A DNA stretch of 64,000 nucleotides from Sycobia sp. Sy_11 (Eukaryota; Arthropoda; Insecta; Hymenoptera; Epichrysomallidae). Below are positions 13,186-25,713 of this stretch, piece after piece (position 1 is the first letter of the stretch; the number at the start of each line of letters is the position of its first letter). The notes under the pieces were generated by a model. That model had not been told where the DNA came from and searched no databases. It saw only the letters and a program-made list of their open reading frames with translations. The stretch covers positions 517,501-581,500 of the forward strand of contig JACCIC010000211.1 in the NCBI GenBank assembly GCA_018907035.1, given 5' to 3'. The translations under genes were made by a program, and so were the position numbers.

Positions 13186-13216
<31 letters not shown>
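13091..13216. repeat. Facing CT and GA tracts
   Basis: A CT array (13091-13118) is followed about 65 bases later by a GA-rich array (13185-13216) on the same strand, so the two arms are complementary and could form a fold-back. The intervening DNA is unique. Confidence 0.85.
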
Positions 13217-14340
13217 GAAGAGGGAAACTGGTTACTATAGAGAGAGAGTCACGTACGCGGATCTTTTCCCGATTGCCACACGATCTTGTTGACTCATGGT
13301 TTCTATCGGTGCCTTTTTTCCTGTTTTTTTCTTTTTTCAACTACGTCGATGTAAGACGCCTTCGGCGCATGTACGCCGGACTAAGGTGAATGAAGCTTCC
13401 TTTTATTTTTCTTATTCCACCATATAACTGTTGACAAGGGGATCGAATAACGCGTCGAATCCGTCTCTGCGCGGACACCGGCCGATCGATTGTTTTTTAT
13501 GGAAACGGCTCGACGCGATCCAACTTTTCTTCTTAATTACATTCTTTCGATTTTCACTCTCGCCAACTTGGGAATAAGAAAATAATACAATTCCGTGCGG
13601 TTTTTATAATTAATCGGGAAATTTCCAATGTGGATGTCGATTAGAAAAATGACTGCGGATAATTTAAGAACATGAACTAAAAGTAACCCATTTAATTAGA
13701 TAGAAACGAAGATGTAAAAATTATCGGAGATTAGTAGCCAAAGGACTGAAATAGGAAAGTCGATGATTTCTCAACAGTATCGCGTGAGTGTTATTTTACT
13801 AATTTATAAAATTTAAATCAGAATAAATGAACAGATGGACGATATGATTCAGAATAAAAGTTAATAAATATACTCAATGATCAGCGACCAAGGTAAGAAC
13901 TTGTAAGACTACTTGTGTTTCGCAATGTGCTTATACTTGGCGAAGCTGGGCTTATAATTAGTTAAAGCTAAATATTTATTTAAATATCTTACTATATCAC
14001 AAGGCTATTATTTAGTTTATGTATATCAAGGATTAAATTTCAATCATTTCCTCATTTTTACTTATCAAAAATTGCAATATTAATTTCGGTCTTGAACTGG
14101 CAGACTGTGACTACTTTCGATGGAAGTAACTTATTTTTCATTCCAGAAATTTAATTTTTTTTCCAGGATAATGCGACTATGCGATATTCCAAACTCTGAA
14201 CTCTAAAAGTTCGTTCTCCGGATTTGTCGGATAATCAAATCGATTCTGAACTCATCTCGCCCGGCCTTTGAGACAATTGTGAAAGATTAAAAAATGATTG
14301 GTTGTATTTACATAGAGCACGATAGAAGCACATAGTTGCA
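13217..14340. other. AT-rich intergenic DNA
   Basis: No gene-like frame, array or long repeat found beyond scattered A/T runs. Confidence 0.4.
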
Positions 14341-14684
14341 CACGCACTCGCGTATGTGCGTCCGCTACGTAAGCGAAGTTATCCCCGAAATCTCGACTTT
14401 TCGCCCTCCGCGCTGCCATCCCCGCCTCGCCGGCCGCAACCCCTCCCAGACGGCCGTTTAATTCAATACGATCGAGAAATTATTAATTCAATCCGCGAGT
14501 CGCTCGCCCGGGCGTCGCGGTGGCGCTGAGAGGCCTCGGGAGCCAGCCGGCTTTAGAACTTTGGCGCGTTCGGCCCGGCGCGCGCGGGACGCGTCAAGCC
14601 AAGCTGCGGCTTTTCCCGTCGTCCGAGACCGAGGCAGCTGCTCCCCGATGCATCGGCAGATGGAGGATAGTGGGCGAGGAGGAG

Positions 14685-14738
<54 letters not shown>

Positions 14739-15120
14739 GCGCGCCGGCAACAAGGGGCGGAAAATTAAATGATTCGATTAAAAGCCGCGGAAATTATAAG
14801 ATCGTGAGGGGGAGTGAGGTGGAGGAGAGTGAGGGAGAGAGAGACAGAGATAAAGCCTCCGACTACATAATGCCGAAATAAGGAGGGGGCGGTTTCTGGA
14901 TGGCGAAAGCCGCGCGGGTCTCGGGGAGGCTCACACGGATCCGTGCCGGCGCTGAATTTGAATTGCGGGCGGGGCTTCTCTGCGGCGAAATTTTCTTACA
15001 CAGCGCCCCGCATATAGCGTCGCGTGTCTGAGTGTGCCTGGCGTGACCCGAAAGTTTTCCCCGCGGACAGTATATAACTTCCATTCTTACGCCGATGCTT
15101 TTATTCAGCCCCCGTGCTGC
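14341..15120. other. GC-rich island around a GA array
   Basis: A CpG-rich block (about 14380-15080) enclosing the GA microsatellite at 14687-14731. Between GC-rich runs lies an AT-rich stretch with two TTAATTCAAT-like words (14459-14493). No convincing coding frame. Confidence 0.4.
14687..14731. repeat. (GA)n microsatellite
   Basis: About 45 bases of uninterrupted AG, embedded in the GC-rich island. It explains the Arg-Glu repeat frames seen here. Confidence 0.95.
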
Positions 15121-15141
15121 CACTTTTTGATAATCTCGTAT

Positions 15142-15147
<6 letters not shown>

Positions 15148-15177
<30 letters not shown>
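15148..15177. repeat. (TC)15 microsatellite
   Basis: An uninterrupted TC array directly after a C-run at the right edge of the GC-rich island. Confidence 0.95.
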
Positions 15178-15181
<4 letters not shown>

Positions 15182-17098
15182 GTATCCACGGTTTTTCTTT
15201 TCGAAGTTACGCGTATCTCAGGATAATTTTAATTCTACTGCGAAGCACGAGTCATTTTCTAAATTTCTTTATGATATTTATGTAACGGGCTTCTATGTAC
15301 GAAGTTGTGGACGATCCAACTTTTCTATACCTTTATTAAATCTATAAAATAAAATGGTCAAACGGTATGTTTATAAATTTACACACAGAGAAACCTAGTA
15401 TGTAGATTTAGGATTTTTCCAATACAACTATGATTATCCTTTGAAATAAATACTTTATAATTTATAGATGAAAATGTATCATTTACACCAACTGTCACCA
15501 TATAAACATAACACAATAATAAGAAAATCAGTAACTATTAATATCAATTTTTCTCAATTCTTTGTAGTATTAAAGTTAAATTATTAAATCTATCAAAAGT
15601 GTCAGATAGTGTCAACGACAGATTTCTACCGGATTATATTCCATGGTGACTTTACGAAGTCGTCGCTTTTCTACTTGCGCGACCGCGAGCAAAAGTGCAA
15701 TAGCCAGCAATCCGTCCAGCTATGATAAACGTTCATCCTCCATATATATATATATATAGATTTCGAGTTCCGCCGCGACGAGATATATATCAACATGTCC
15801 ATAGAACTTCTTTTCCTGTCTTTATCCGCCAATTCGAATATAGTCGTATAACTGATGGGTTTTGGGAAATTTCGCGTACAAAATCCTGTCGTTCGTGGCC
15901 TCTGGAATTTTCGAAAGAGAGGAATTTTCAAAAGCTTCTCTGGGACAAGGACACGTGACAAAGCGCAGAAGGGAGCTCGTCTCTTTCTCGGTCGAGCACC
16001 GATCCTGGCAGCTCTGTACGTATTGAGTACACGTGTATATACATTATACAGTACTAGGGTTGGTAAAATCGGATACGGCTTTTACGTAAGAATCTCAGAT
16101 CGAAGAATACAATCTTGATTACGATCCTTTCGTCCACGATGCGCGCCGCGTTGGAATAAGCTCCCGCCGCATCGAACGAAATACACGTAGGCGCGAGTAT
16201 TTTCGTTTCGTAAAAATTTAGCACGCTTAGATGGCTCGTCGCAGTGAATCTCGTGCGGCGTAATGCGGATGGCGCGTGCGATTATTCGGGGTCTCTGAAT
16301 AACGACGGGACCTCGGTACAGCGGGCAATGTAACTTACTGTACGCGTATATCGCGTCGTTTGTATTCGAAACGCGATGAAGAACGCTGGACTTAAATTAT
16401 GTCGCATTACGTCGCAAATTATTGATATATCCATTATCCGCATACGTATGTATGCGAGTCGGCGCGCGTATCTCTACATTGTAATATTGTAATGTTTCGC
16501 ACGTAGCCGAGCTATTTGGAAATTCGATACAGTATAATCCAATAATGTAATGCGAGGATACCTCATTGCTATGTAAGTTCCTAAAAATATCGCAGTAATT
16601 GAGTTATTGTTATTTTTCTTTGAGATATATATATATACATCAATCCTTTGACGGATTAAAATCAATGTAATAAAACAAATGGAATAGAAGTAGCGATCTA
16701 CATATAGAATGACCCTCAATTACAACACTTACAGCACTAAATCATACAAAACTAATATATTCACATATATCTGTCGTATCTTAAAGTGTCGCTTTGCCCC
16801 TAACTTTCCGACTTAGACCAGTCGAGATCCAGTCCGGGGATAGCTGGAGCGGGCGGATTGAAAATCGTATCGAAATACGTTACGAGCTCGTAAATTCAGA
16901 GCGCGCGCTCTACGCCCGATCTCCGGAGCGAGCTGGAAGGGAAAAAGAACAATCGAAATGTCGATAGCTCTCTCGGCGAGAGCGAAAAACGAAGAATTCG
17001 ATTCGTTAATAATAATCAGTTGAGTTTTGAATGGAACTAAATGCGAATTATCCATTATATTATAGTTAGGGCATTATGACGTTTTTCCAAAGAAAAAA
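15178..17098. other. Intergenic DNA without recognisable gene
   Basis: Moderately AT-rich. It contains short TA runs (about 15741-15758 and 16626-16636) but no frame that looks like a protein family. Confidence 0.4.
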
Positions 17099-17124
17099 AT
17101 ATATATATATATATATATATATAT
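17099..17124. repeat. (TA)n microsatellite
   Basis: An uninterrupted AT array of about 26 bases after an A-run. Confidence 0.95.
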
Positions 17125-17494
17125 TGACCCGTATTCTTTTTCGAATGAAGCTTTATCTACCAATTAATGAAATAAATGTATTGGAAATTTCGCTAACTCA
17201 GTAGTTGCAAATTTATAACAATCGCACTTTCCATTGCTGTAATGTTATCGAAAATGCTTAAATTTCTTGCAAAGGCTAGAAGCAATATATTCTAGCGTTC
17301 TAATATAATTTGGTCAATTGGCAATTGCTAAATTTTGAAAATTCAAGAAAGGATTCGCCCTATTTCTATGGATTTTTTTAACTTTAGGTCAGCTATTTTA
17401 CTTATGATAGTGGTCGCTTTTGGGCCACATAAAATTAATTTTAAAACAGATTAAAAATTAACAAATACTTAAATATGATAAACAACTAATCACA

Positions 17495-17498
<4 letters not shown>

Positions 17499-17546
<48 letters not shown>
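17499..17546. repeat. (GT)24 microsatellite
   Basis: A perfect GT array of 48 bases, the longest GT array in the window. Confidence 0.97.
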
Positions 17547-17547
<1 letters not shown>

Positions 17548-17627
17548 GTACTCAAACTATTATTGTGTCGTCAAAATTCTCTTTAAATTTCAATATGCTA
17601 GCTTATGTTTATTAATATTTTTGCAAC

Positions 17628-17631
<4 letters not shown>

Positions 17632-17685
<54 letters not shown>

Positions 17686-17686
17686 T
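17632..17686. repeat. (TA)n microsatellite
   Basis: A TA array with one G interruption near its right end, about 85 bases after the GT array. Confidence 0.95.
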
Positions 17687-17749
17687 TAGCCCGCAACGAA
17701 TGTCAGCTCCCAATGCAATGTTCCGAGATGCTAATGACTTGGCATTATC

Positions 17750-18110
17750 AATGCGATCTCGATAGCGCGTGCGCACGAGGTTATGCGCGTCTCCTGCCGA
17801 AAACCCATAAACCTCGGCGGTGGCGTTACGACGCTAACGGGCGCGCGGGTCGCGCGTGCCGATCCCCCGTTTCGGCCGAGGGCCAGTTTTAATCGAATCA
17901 GCATCGTAAGCAGCTGAGCGCACGCGCGCACGCGTCGATTTCGCCGCAGGGACCGATGTCCCGCGCTGTTCGTCTCACGCGCCGATAAATTAAAGCCCAT
18001 CGGCGATCTTGAGTGGGCGTTTTCAAATTTTTCTCCATTAAAAATTTCGGTTCGGCGCGGGTAGAAAGGGACATCGGTCAACGCCTATCACCCCCTTTCC
18101 TCCTCTTTGA
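17750..18110. other. Short GC-rich island between TA arrays
   Basis: A CpG-dense block bounded by TA arrays on both sides. The minus-strand open frame over it has no recognisable domain. Confidence 0.4.
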
Positions 18111-18128
18111 TATCGCTATACAATATAC

Positions 18129-18129
<1 letters not shown>

Positions 18130-18176
<47 letters not shown>
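18130..18176. repeat. (TA)n microsatellite
   Basis: An uninterrupted AT array of about 47 bases. Confidence 0.95.
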
Positions 18177-18184
<8 letters not shown>

Positions 18185-18258
18185 TATGGCCGCACATTAT
18201 ATTATAATTACGGGCGCACGGCTAAGTCACGCGCAATACGCGTGCACGTGCATATATA

Positions 18259-18259
<1 letters not shown>

Positions 18260-18299
<40 letters not shown>
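18260..18299. repeat. (TA)n microsatellite followed by AAT repeats
   Basis: A TA array that runs into an AATAATA-type trinucleotide stretch to about 18327. Confidence 0.92.
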
Positions 18300-18304
<5 letters not shown>

Positions 18305-18411
18305 TAATAAAAATAATAATAATAATCGGGCCCGTCCATCTCTCACGCATGACCGCGAAGCAATTAGCTTTATATCTGGCACACGATGCACGTGCAGCTC
18401 GGAACAAAGAT

Positions 18412-18413
<2 letters not shown>

Positions 18414-18488
<75 letters not shown>
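18414..18488. repeat. (GA)37 microsatellite
   Basis: About 75 bases of uninterrupted GA, the longest purine array in the window. Confidence 0.97.
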
Positions 18489-18491
<3 letters not shown>

Positions 18492-20030
18492 TTAAATAGA
18501 GAAGGAGAGCATAGAGCGCCCTTATAGATTTTCGCGAGCCGTATATTCCACGTGTCCGCGAATTGAGATCGCCCCTATCGTTGAGGATTTATGTACGTCG
18601 GGAGAACTTCATTGTTGGCCGATAGTCCAAGGGCCGGGGCGAAGCGGCGAGCTGCTGGATTCCTTAAAGTGATATTATATCCCCCTTACACCAAACATAC
18701 CCCTCGCCCTGTCCCACGCGCGAGCATTAGAAGCGAATTCAATCGGCGATAAGTCATTCATTCGTGGCTCACTTGTCCTCCCCCCAAGGTCGCAATATCA
18801 ATGGGCGAGCTCTATATATGTGCGAGATCGCGTTGCTGTATGGGTGAGGGGACGGGGCATTTATATAATTATACTGTCAACGCATTACGCGCGACTGTAG
18901 CAAAAAGATATTGTCCGATTGTCATGGGAAGGTCATTGTTACGGATTAAAAAATTTTCTCTAGGTGGTACTGCACACGCGTTTTCGGTTTGTCCCCTTTG
19001 CCATGGGCTTGATATCTTTTGAATACTATTATACAAATCTCAAGCAAGACCGTATTGCTAATATCAAGATTATTCTAGTATCCAGTTTTAACTGCATTAG
19101 TTCAACGCCAGCGAATAAGTCCAAATTTCGTTTAAACTAAATATTCTGTTTTAACGAAAAATAGCCTTGGAATTATTTAATTGTTCTGAATCCTTTAACG
19201 ATCAATGCTATTATACAACTTTCCATGTTCCAGAAAACAATGAAAATTATTGAAATCTGCGTTCTTCATTTCTCGACAACCGCATGAATAATAAACTAAA
19301 GACTAAAAAGCTACACGTGTTTCATAAAGTCTGAATTTACGATAATTTGAAGATACAAAAAAAAAAAATTATAAAATGAAGAATCAATAAGGAGAATATG
19401 TACGCATATGGAGCATGTGGGGCTCAAATGATCGTTCTTCTAATATACAACTGGAAATAAGAACAAGATAATAAAAACTAAAATAAAAAACTAAATCGTC
19501 AACATCTATTCTTTATAAAAACCTTATGTACTAATTCTTATCAATTATTGCTAAATATAACATCTTTGTAAAAATTATTTTAATATTCTCAGGATTGCCA
19601 GAAACATTTATTTGGTTCAAATATAAATAAAGTCTACATGAATATGTGATCATTGCAGCAGATGCCCAAGCTTGGAGGAATGGTTTTTTTTTATTAATTA
19701 TTATCCACTTACTATTTTTCTGTAATTGAATTTTTTTTTAATTAATTATTCGTTTACAGAATAAAGTACATACTTAAGTAAACTTTGTATAAGAGAAATG
19801 TTGTTTTTTTTGACATATGAATTTTTAAGTTCGGTGAAGCAGTTGTACAAACGTCGACGTATGAAAAACACCTCGAGTTTCAAAAGCTTTTTATCATTAT
19901 TTTCGGTCCTATTTCTGAAAAACCTAGAGGCGCCTGAAATTTTTTCCCTGACAATTTTCACGATCGCCCAGTCCGCAGGTCGTTTTCTCATTACGAATTT
20001 TCTTCTTGAAAAATCACTCGTACCACTGCT
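18489..20030. other. Intergenic DNA without recognisable gene
   Basis: A mixed segment (18.5-18.9 kb) passing into AT-rich DNA. The 135-codon open frame starting at 19798 has a hydrophobic low-complexity N-terminal half and then runs into the GC-rich block. It shows no recognisable domain and I do not call it a gene. Confidence 0.4.
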
Positions 20031-20355
20031 CGCCGCTGCACCGCAGCCGCATGCGCGCGACCCGAGCGACCCAGGGGCGAGAGGTGAAATGAGCGCGAGC
20101 GCACTCGCATACCCCAACTGCGAAATAATTGATAGAGCGCGTGCGCGCGGCTTAAGTACGGGCGACGAAAGGGCCGGACGGATGCCATTCCTGCTCGGGC
20201 TATAAATCCAGATGTGTATATCATAAGCGATCAGCCAGCATACCTTATACATATATACATATATACGTATATGTGTGTGTGTGTGTGTGTGTGTACGCAC
20301 GCGCGCGTGCGTTACACCTCCCGGGGTTCGCTTGCATATGCACATATATTTATAA

Positions 20356-20415
<60 letters not shown>

Positions 20416-20690
20416 CGAGGGACGCTCTGCCTCTGCCGCTAATAATACCGGCATATAAACGCGCGAGCTTTATGTACGCCTGCGTGGGAAATGAGCGGCG
20501 CGTGCGCGTCGCGCGAGCCACTTTAATCGCTGTGTCGGAGCCCCGGAAGCGCCGCGCTCGAGGAGCGCAACAATGTCTCGGATTCGGCGAGCTCGCGGCG
20601 CGCAGTTCCCGGGAGCTTTAATATGCGGCATGGCCGCCGTCGCCGCGCGATAATTACAGAGCCCCGCCTTATCGGCACGCGGATTCTTAA
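20031..20690. other. GC-rich island split by GT and TA arrays
   Basis: CpG-rich DNA at about 20031-20200 and 20414-20670, interrupted by a GT array (about 20272-20294) and a long TA array (20359-20413). Confidence 0.45.
20359..20413. repeat. (TA)n microsatellite
   Basis: About 55 bases of uninterrupted TA within the GC-rich island. Confidence 0.96.
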
Positions 20691-23600
20691 TATATCATAA
20701 TGAACGTAGGAAAACGATTGGACAGGAGAGGAATCGACTACGGGGTTTCTTTTCGGGGTCTCGGCGTTTTTACCATTACGCACGGCGATACATACGTGGA
20801 AGAAAGTCATTTGTTGCTGATGGTTTTGTTGCTGCGATTTTTGTAATTTTTATTCAATCCTTTAAGTCGAATCCGTGAAAATTGACATAATTCAGAGTAA
20901 ATTTAATCGCTGATAGTTCACAGTGATTCTAGTATGCGTCATTGATTGAGATTTAAAGAGAATGTGTTGTCAGTTAATTGTAAACTTTATTGCTATATGT
21001 ATAAAAATTAAATTGTATGAAAACCTCTAATTGTTAATTCAATTTTCAGATTTATTAAAATTTTTTTTCAAAACAATACGAAGTCTGGAAATTTTCTTCG
21101 TAATTCCTTATTGTTAAATAATTATGATTGTATACAAATTTAATTATAATAGTAAATTATTTTCATCTCTATAATGATCGCTGGACTATGAAGAAATAGC
21201 TTAACTAATTAAATTAATAATTTTAGTAGCATCGTTTATTAAATAAAATAAGATTATTCATTAAATTTTCGTGTGGTCTGCGATATATAAGCCCCGATTG
21301 TTGATTTATTTCTCATAGTTTTATTTATTCGTTTGATTGTCTAAAATTTATCAGAATTTTTTCACATTTTATTACACGATATACTTCTCCATAGTCGGTA
21401 TAATCACTGAGATAATAGTCAATAAAAGAATAAAATTGTAAATATTAAATAATAAAATATATTCGAACAGTAAATAATTTTTGTTTTTTTTTTTTAACCA
21501 GATCAGATATATTCATCGAACTCGACCGTCTCTCATTTTTTTTATCATCGACGACAATAGATTCGAAATGATTCAACAGTTAAGTCTGATTAAACAGCTG
21601 ATAAATAATGATAAAACTAGCGGATTTTACTCTATCTCCGTGCATTCTAGCCTCCTGCCGCTCTTATCGACATCGTACGCGAGTCCGCGGTGTTTTACGC
21701 CCGCGCGACGTGCAGCGCGTTTGAAAATACAATCGCGCCAACGGCAGCCACGAGAAGTCACTAGACGGCGGTTCGATATCCCCGATGCCTCGCCGTCCTG
21801 GTTTTATTTCCGCGGCGAGTACATCTATATTTACCAAGCGAGAGAGAGAGAGAGAGAGAGAGAGTGACGCGACGCGGGCATCGGACCTCGAGGTCGAGCG
21901 TCTACAACAGCTGATCCGCTATGCGTAAGCAGTATAGAACGCTTGTATAACTACGGGGACCGTCTTGCTTGTTTATCAGCTTTAAATGGCCCGACTTACA
22001 TGTGAGTATCGTTTATTCTCATCATCATCTCTGCCGTGCGCTTGAAATGTCGATTCTTAGATTCGCTCGCATGCGCCTGCACGTCTATAGTTTTAGTATA
22101 CGAACGACGGTGCACTTTGAAGGTTAGCACGGGAAAAACTACTCGCGCGCGGTAGTGTTTTTCTACGTTCCATTAGAGATAATAAGGGTACATTATTACC
22201 CAGTATATTGATTTTCCTGTTACAGACGTTTTTCTTTAAAACTTGCCAGTAATAAATGCTCGCGATGTATATCGTATTTTCTGCACTTGTCCGGATTTTC
22301 GAATGATTTGTACAGGGTGCATCTTAGTTTGCACTTTTAACACTATTAAAAATGATAAAGCAGAAAGAAAAACGTAGAAATATCATGATATTCGTTCATG
22401 TAAGTCATCAAAAACTGTAATTTACTGAATTCGCATTTATTTTTACGTAATGAATTTAAAGTACCGGTGTTATTATTGCGATTTTCGAGCAAACTTTGCA
22501 GTCACAGTACTGATTCCATGAAAAATCTATATATCGCGTGAATTAAACAAATATTATGATAACGCACATATAGTTAGATTAATAGATAACATATTCCGAT
22601 AAGCATTGATAACAAATTCTTTTATCAAACGGATCTACTTGGATAAAAAGAAGCTATCAAGATTCCCGAGCCGAAAAAGTTCATTATAAACCGAATCGAT
22701 TCACCGTTGAAAATAAAATTTTTCTGTCTCTCTCCCCCCTTCTCTCTCTCTGAATTGCAAAATAGGCCGCGCTTTCCTCGTTTCTCCCGTCAAATTTTTC
22801 CCAACACGTCGATTCGGAGAAAGGAAAAACCTCTCTCCTCGAGTGACTCTTGTAAATGACAAGGGGGGGGGGAGGGAAAGAGCCTCGGCCGGTGTCGCTC
22901 TCGCGCGCGTCAATACGCAAATTTCCGACCCACATTCAGCTCCGAGAGGCATAAAACCATACCCTAAAGCTATCTCCCATATAGACTCCGCGGCCTCCTC
23001 AACCCTTTTTCTCGGTTACATAAATTGTCATGCGATCATGCAGCGTGGCTTCCGATCGACTTGGCGGTCGTTCGTCCGCCAGGTCTTTGGCCTGCGATAA
23101 TACATACGCGCAGATACGCACGCGCGTACGGATAGCCGCGTGTGCGTGCAGAGTTCGTCCGCATGACTACACGCTTGCGCGCGATGGGAAAAAGAAGCTG
23201 CGGAGGACACTTTCGATTCGCTCTTGTAGGCAAAGCGTAGCGTGCATCCGCGGATAGGCGCCGACCGGTCTGCGCATGCGAAAGGTCTACATCCCTTGCA
23301 ATGGCTCTTCCTCTCCCCCCTCTCTCCCTCCCTCTCTCTCTCTCTCTCTCTCTATCAACGGTCGATCCGATGCCGCGCAAACGGCAGTGCGCACCGGCCA
23401 CCTTTGGCGTGCCACTGTAAAGGTTAAGTTATATACATGTAGTTAAATTGCTCGATTATATACGTGGCTGGCTAAGGAGATTATATATTAAGAGTTTGAA
23501 TTTCGCGTGAGGCAATGAAATTTAAAATCCAACGAGATCCTTTTTAAATTTCTTTTTTTCTACGGAAAATATTCGCATTAAGAGTGATATTTGAATTATT

Positions 23601-24069
23601 TTTCGTTCGGCAATGTTCCGTACGCAAAATGACGAGAGAACGAGCGAATTGTATGCATCCCGAAAGATCGATCGATCCCTAAAAATATCTGTACATTAAA
23701 GTTTTATTTTTGATGATTTATCGTCGCCCGAAGGCAAATCGATGTTAAACATTTCACAAACGCGTTCGTGAAACTATTCAAGCGTCGGGAACATACACTT
23801 CTCTTATATTTTCTTATGTCAATCAATTTCACCATGGATATTCGTTTATTTCTTATAAATTAAATGACAGTTAACTCATTTGCGCCGAATTCACGAGATC
23901 ATCTTGCTATACCTATGTTAAATAAAGCCAGTCTTAATAACATTTTAAACAAGTGGGTTTTTCAAATTATTCAGGCTTACTTCAAATTTATATAAGAAGC
24001 AAATGTTCTGCGTGAATTGTCGGCTTACTAGAATTAACAATTGTACCTATGTCGACTTCTCAATTAAAT
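20691..24069. other. Intergenic DNA without recognisable gene
   Basis: AT-rich from 20.8 to 21.5 kb. It then holds a GA run (21839-21864), a G9 run (22863-22871), a TC run (about 23332-23353) and a CpG-rich patch (about 23040-23280). No supported coding region. Confidence 0.4.
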
Positions 24070-24278
24070 TAATAAATATTTTTATCCGTCTTACAGTCTT
24101 TATAATATAATATATTAGCAAAAATATTTATTGTACTCATAAGTAATACTTTATTGTAGTGATAAGATTTATTTCAGATTCTTGGGGGGTGAATATAAAC
24201 AAGGACAGTCTGACTGTCATTATTTTAGCCAACATATTACATTATTAAAGACTGTAAGACTGATAAAAATATTTATTA
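24070..24278 (+). mobile_element. MITE copy A, complete, with terminal inverted repeats
   Basis: The best-preserved copy of the family, about 205 bp between TA dinucleotides. The left end reads TAATAAATATTTTTATCCGT then CTTACAGTCTTTATAAT. The right end, reverse-complemented, reads TAATAAATATTTTTATCAGT then CTTACAGTCTTTAATAAT, so the inverted repeats are about 35 bp and nearly identical. The interior contains a small palindrome (GACAGT CTG ACTGTC). There is no coding capacity. TA flanks and long AT-rich inverted repeats fit a Tc1/mariner-type non-autonomous element; the superfamily is inferred. Confidence 0.85.
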
Positions 24279-25660
24279 ATTGTCGGCTTACTATCTGAAC
24301 AAGTCAGGAAAGGTGACTGCCAAGGTGAAGCCACGACATTTGGGTGACGGGTTTGATATTAAATGAGATATAAAATTACACCGATTAAGCAAAAAAAGTG
24401 CCTTGCAAAGTTTATGTATTAAAATTAACAATTGCTTCGCTCTATTTATCAGTTAGACCCTAGTCAATTTTGACATTAACACGTACGAATAACCTGTCTA
24501 TCAAATTGATTGACATATATAAGTAAAAAATTATGCTTGCTTTTCAATTTAAAAATTATCACTTTTGCGAAAAAAGTAGAAAAAAAGTCAATTTGCAGTA
24601 TATTTATTTTAAGTAGAAGAAATGATTAAATTTATAATTTAATTTATATGTTAAATATTCTGGATCTCATTTTGAAGATACTCAAAATTATCCATCCCAA
24701 ACTACAGCAAATCCGTTATGCAAACGTCGCAACGTCGCCTTGTTAATAATGAATATTAATTGATAATATCGATTAATACTTATTTATTGAGACGTTCACT
24801 TTTTCTGTATTTTTTTTTCTTTTATTTTCTTTCAAATATTTAGATTGCTTTTCAGAATGAAAAGACGGTGGGAATAAATGCATTTACTGTATAATTTAAT
24901 CAGCGAACGATGCTAATTCTAAAGCAATGTTGAATTATAAAGCTAAAATAATTTCTTAATTATATATGTATCGATATTATACGAATTAAACTTTATGAAA
25001 TATTTAAGTACTCATTAAAATCATTTTGAGCGTTCTACAAATTAATTTTAGAATATTATTTTACGCGTATATGGTAATATACATTCTTAAAAATCGATAT
25101 AAATTTATGCGTACAATTTATTTATTTAATAACGCTTTATTTTAGACTTTAATGGTTTCATTCGTGTGGAGAGGATGGCACATTTATTAAACATAATCTT
25201 GGATTATAAATAAAAGATGTTAATTAGTGAATAATTTAAAATCGAGTACTGAAATTATATAATATATTATATATAAGTATTATTATTCTATGCCGTATGC
25301 AATTCAAGCGATACATTTTGGTTTTCTAAAAAAAAAAAAAAACATAAAACACTATAATTATAAATTATTTCGTATACATTCATTTAGACGAATGTATAGT
25401 AAGAGCAGAAAATGGTAAAAAAAACTTGCAAGTGACTGGATTTAATCTGAAAATAGCATGGAAACAGTACGGAGGGAATAGATAGATATGCAATATATAC
25501 AGAAATCAGTTATTCACCCTTCTTGATTTCCTTGTTTGCGTTATTTTTGTTCACGCTTGAGATCGCAAAAAATTCATCTAAAAAAAAAGCTGTATTCACT
25601 AAACCAAAAGGGGAGTGCAGCGAGCGGGGGGCGAATATCCCTTTTTGACTGCTAAAGCTT

Positions 25661-25663
<3 letters not shown>
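24279..25663. other. AT-rich DNA without recognisable gene
   Basis: Very AT-rich, with only short open frames and a poly-A run near 25329-25342. It begins with a word (AATTGTCGGCTTACTA, 24278-24293) also present to the left of the MITE. Confidence 0.4.

Positions 25664-25710
<47 letters not shown>
25664..25710. repeat. (TA)n microsatellite
   Basis: About 47 bases of uninterrupted TA. Confidence 0.96.

Positions 25711-25713
<3 letters not shown>

Noticed and set aside
14520..14881. Open frames with Arg-Glu or Leu-Ser repeats (also near 13.1, 34.3, 48.3, 49.9 and 56.4 kb)
   Set aside because: They are translations of (GA)n/(TC)n arrays; composition and both-strand openness show they are not genes.
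18013..18207. Open frames encoding Tyr-Ile repeats (also near 20.3, 25.7, 26.2, 27.6, 38.1, 59.5 and 63.5 kb)
   Set aside because: They are translations of (TA)n microsatellites, open on both strands and without unique flanking protein sequence.
19746..20345. Overlapping frames of 199 codons (minus) and 135 codons (plus)
   Set aside because: They include His-Thr repeats from a GT array and mutually overlapping low-complexity sequence, with no recognisable domain on either strand.
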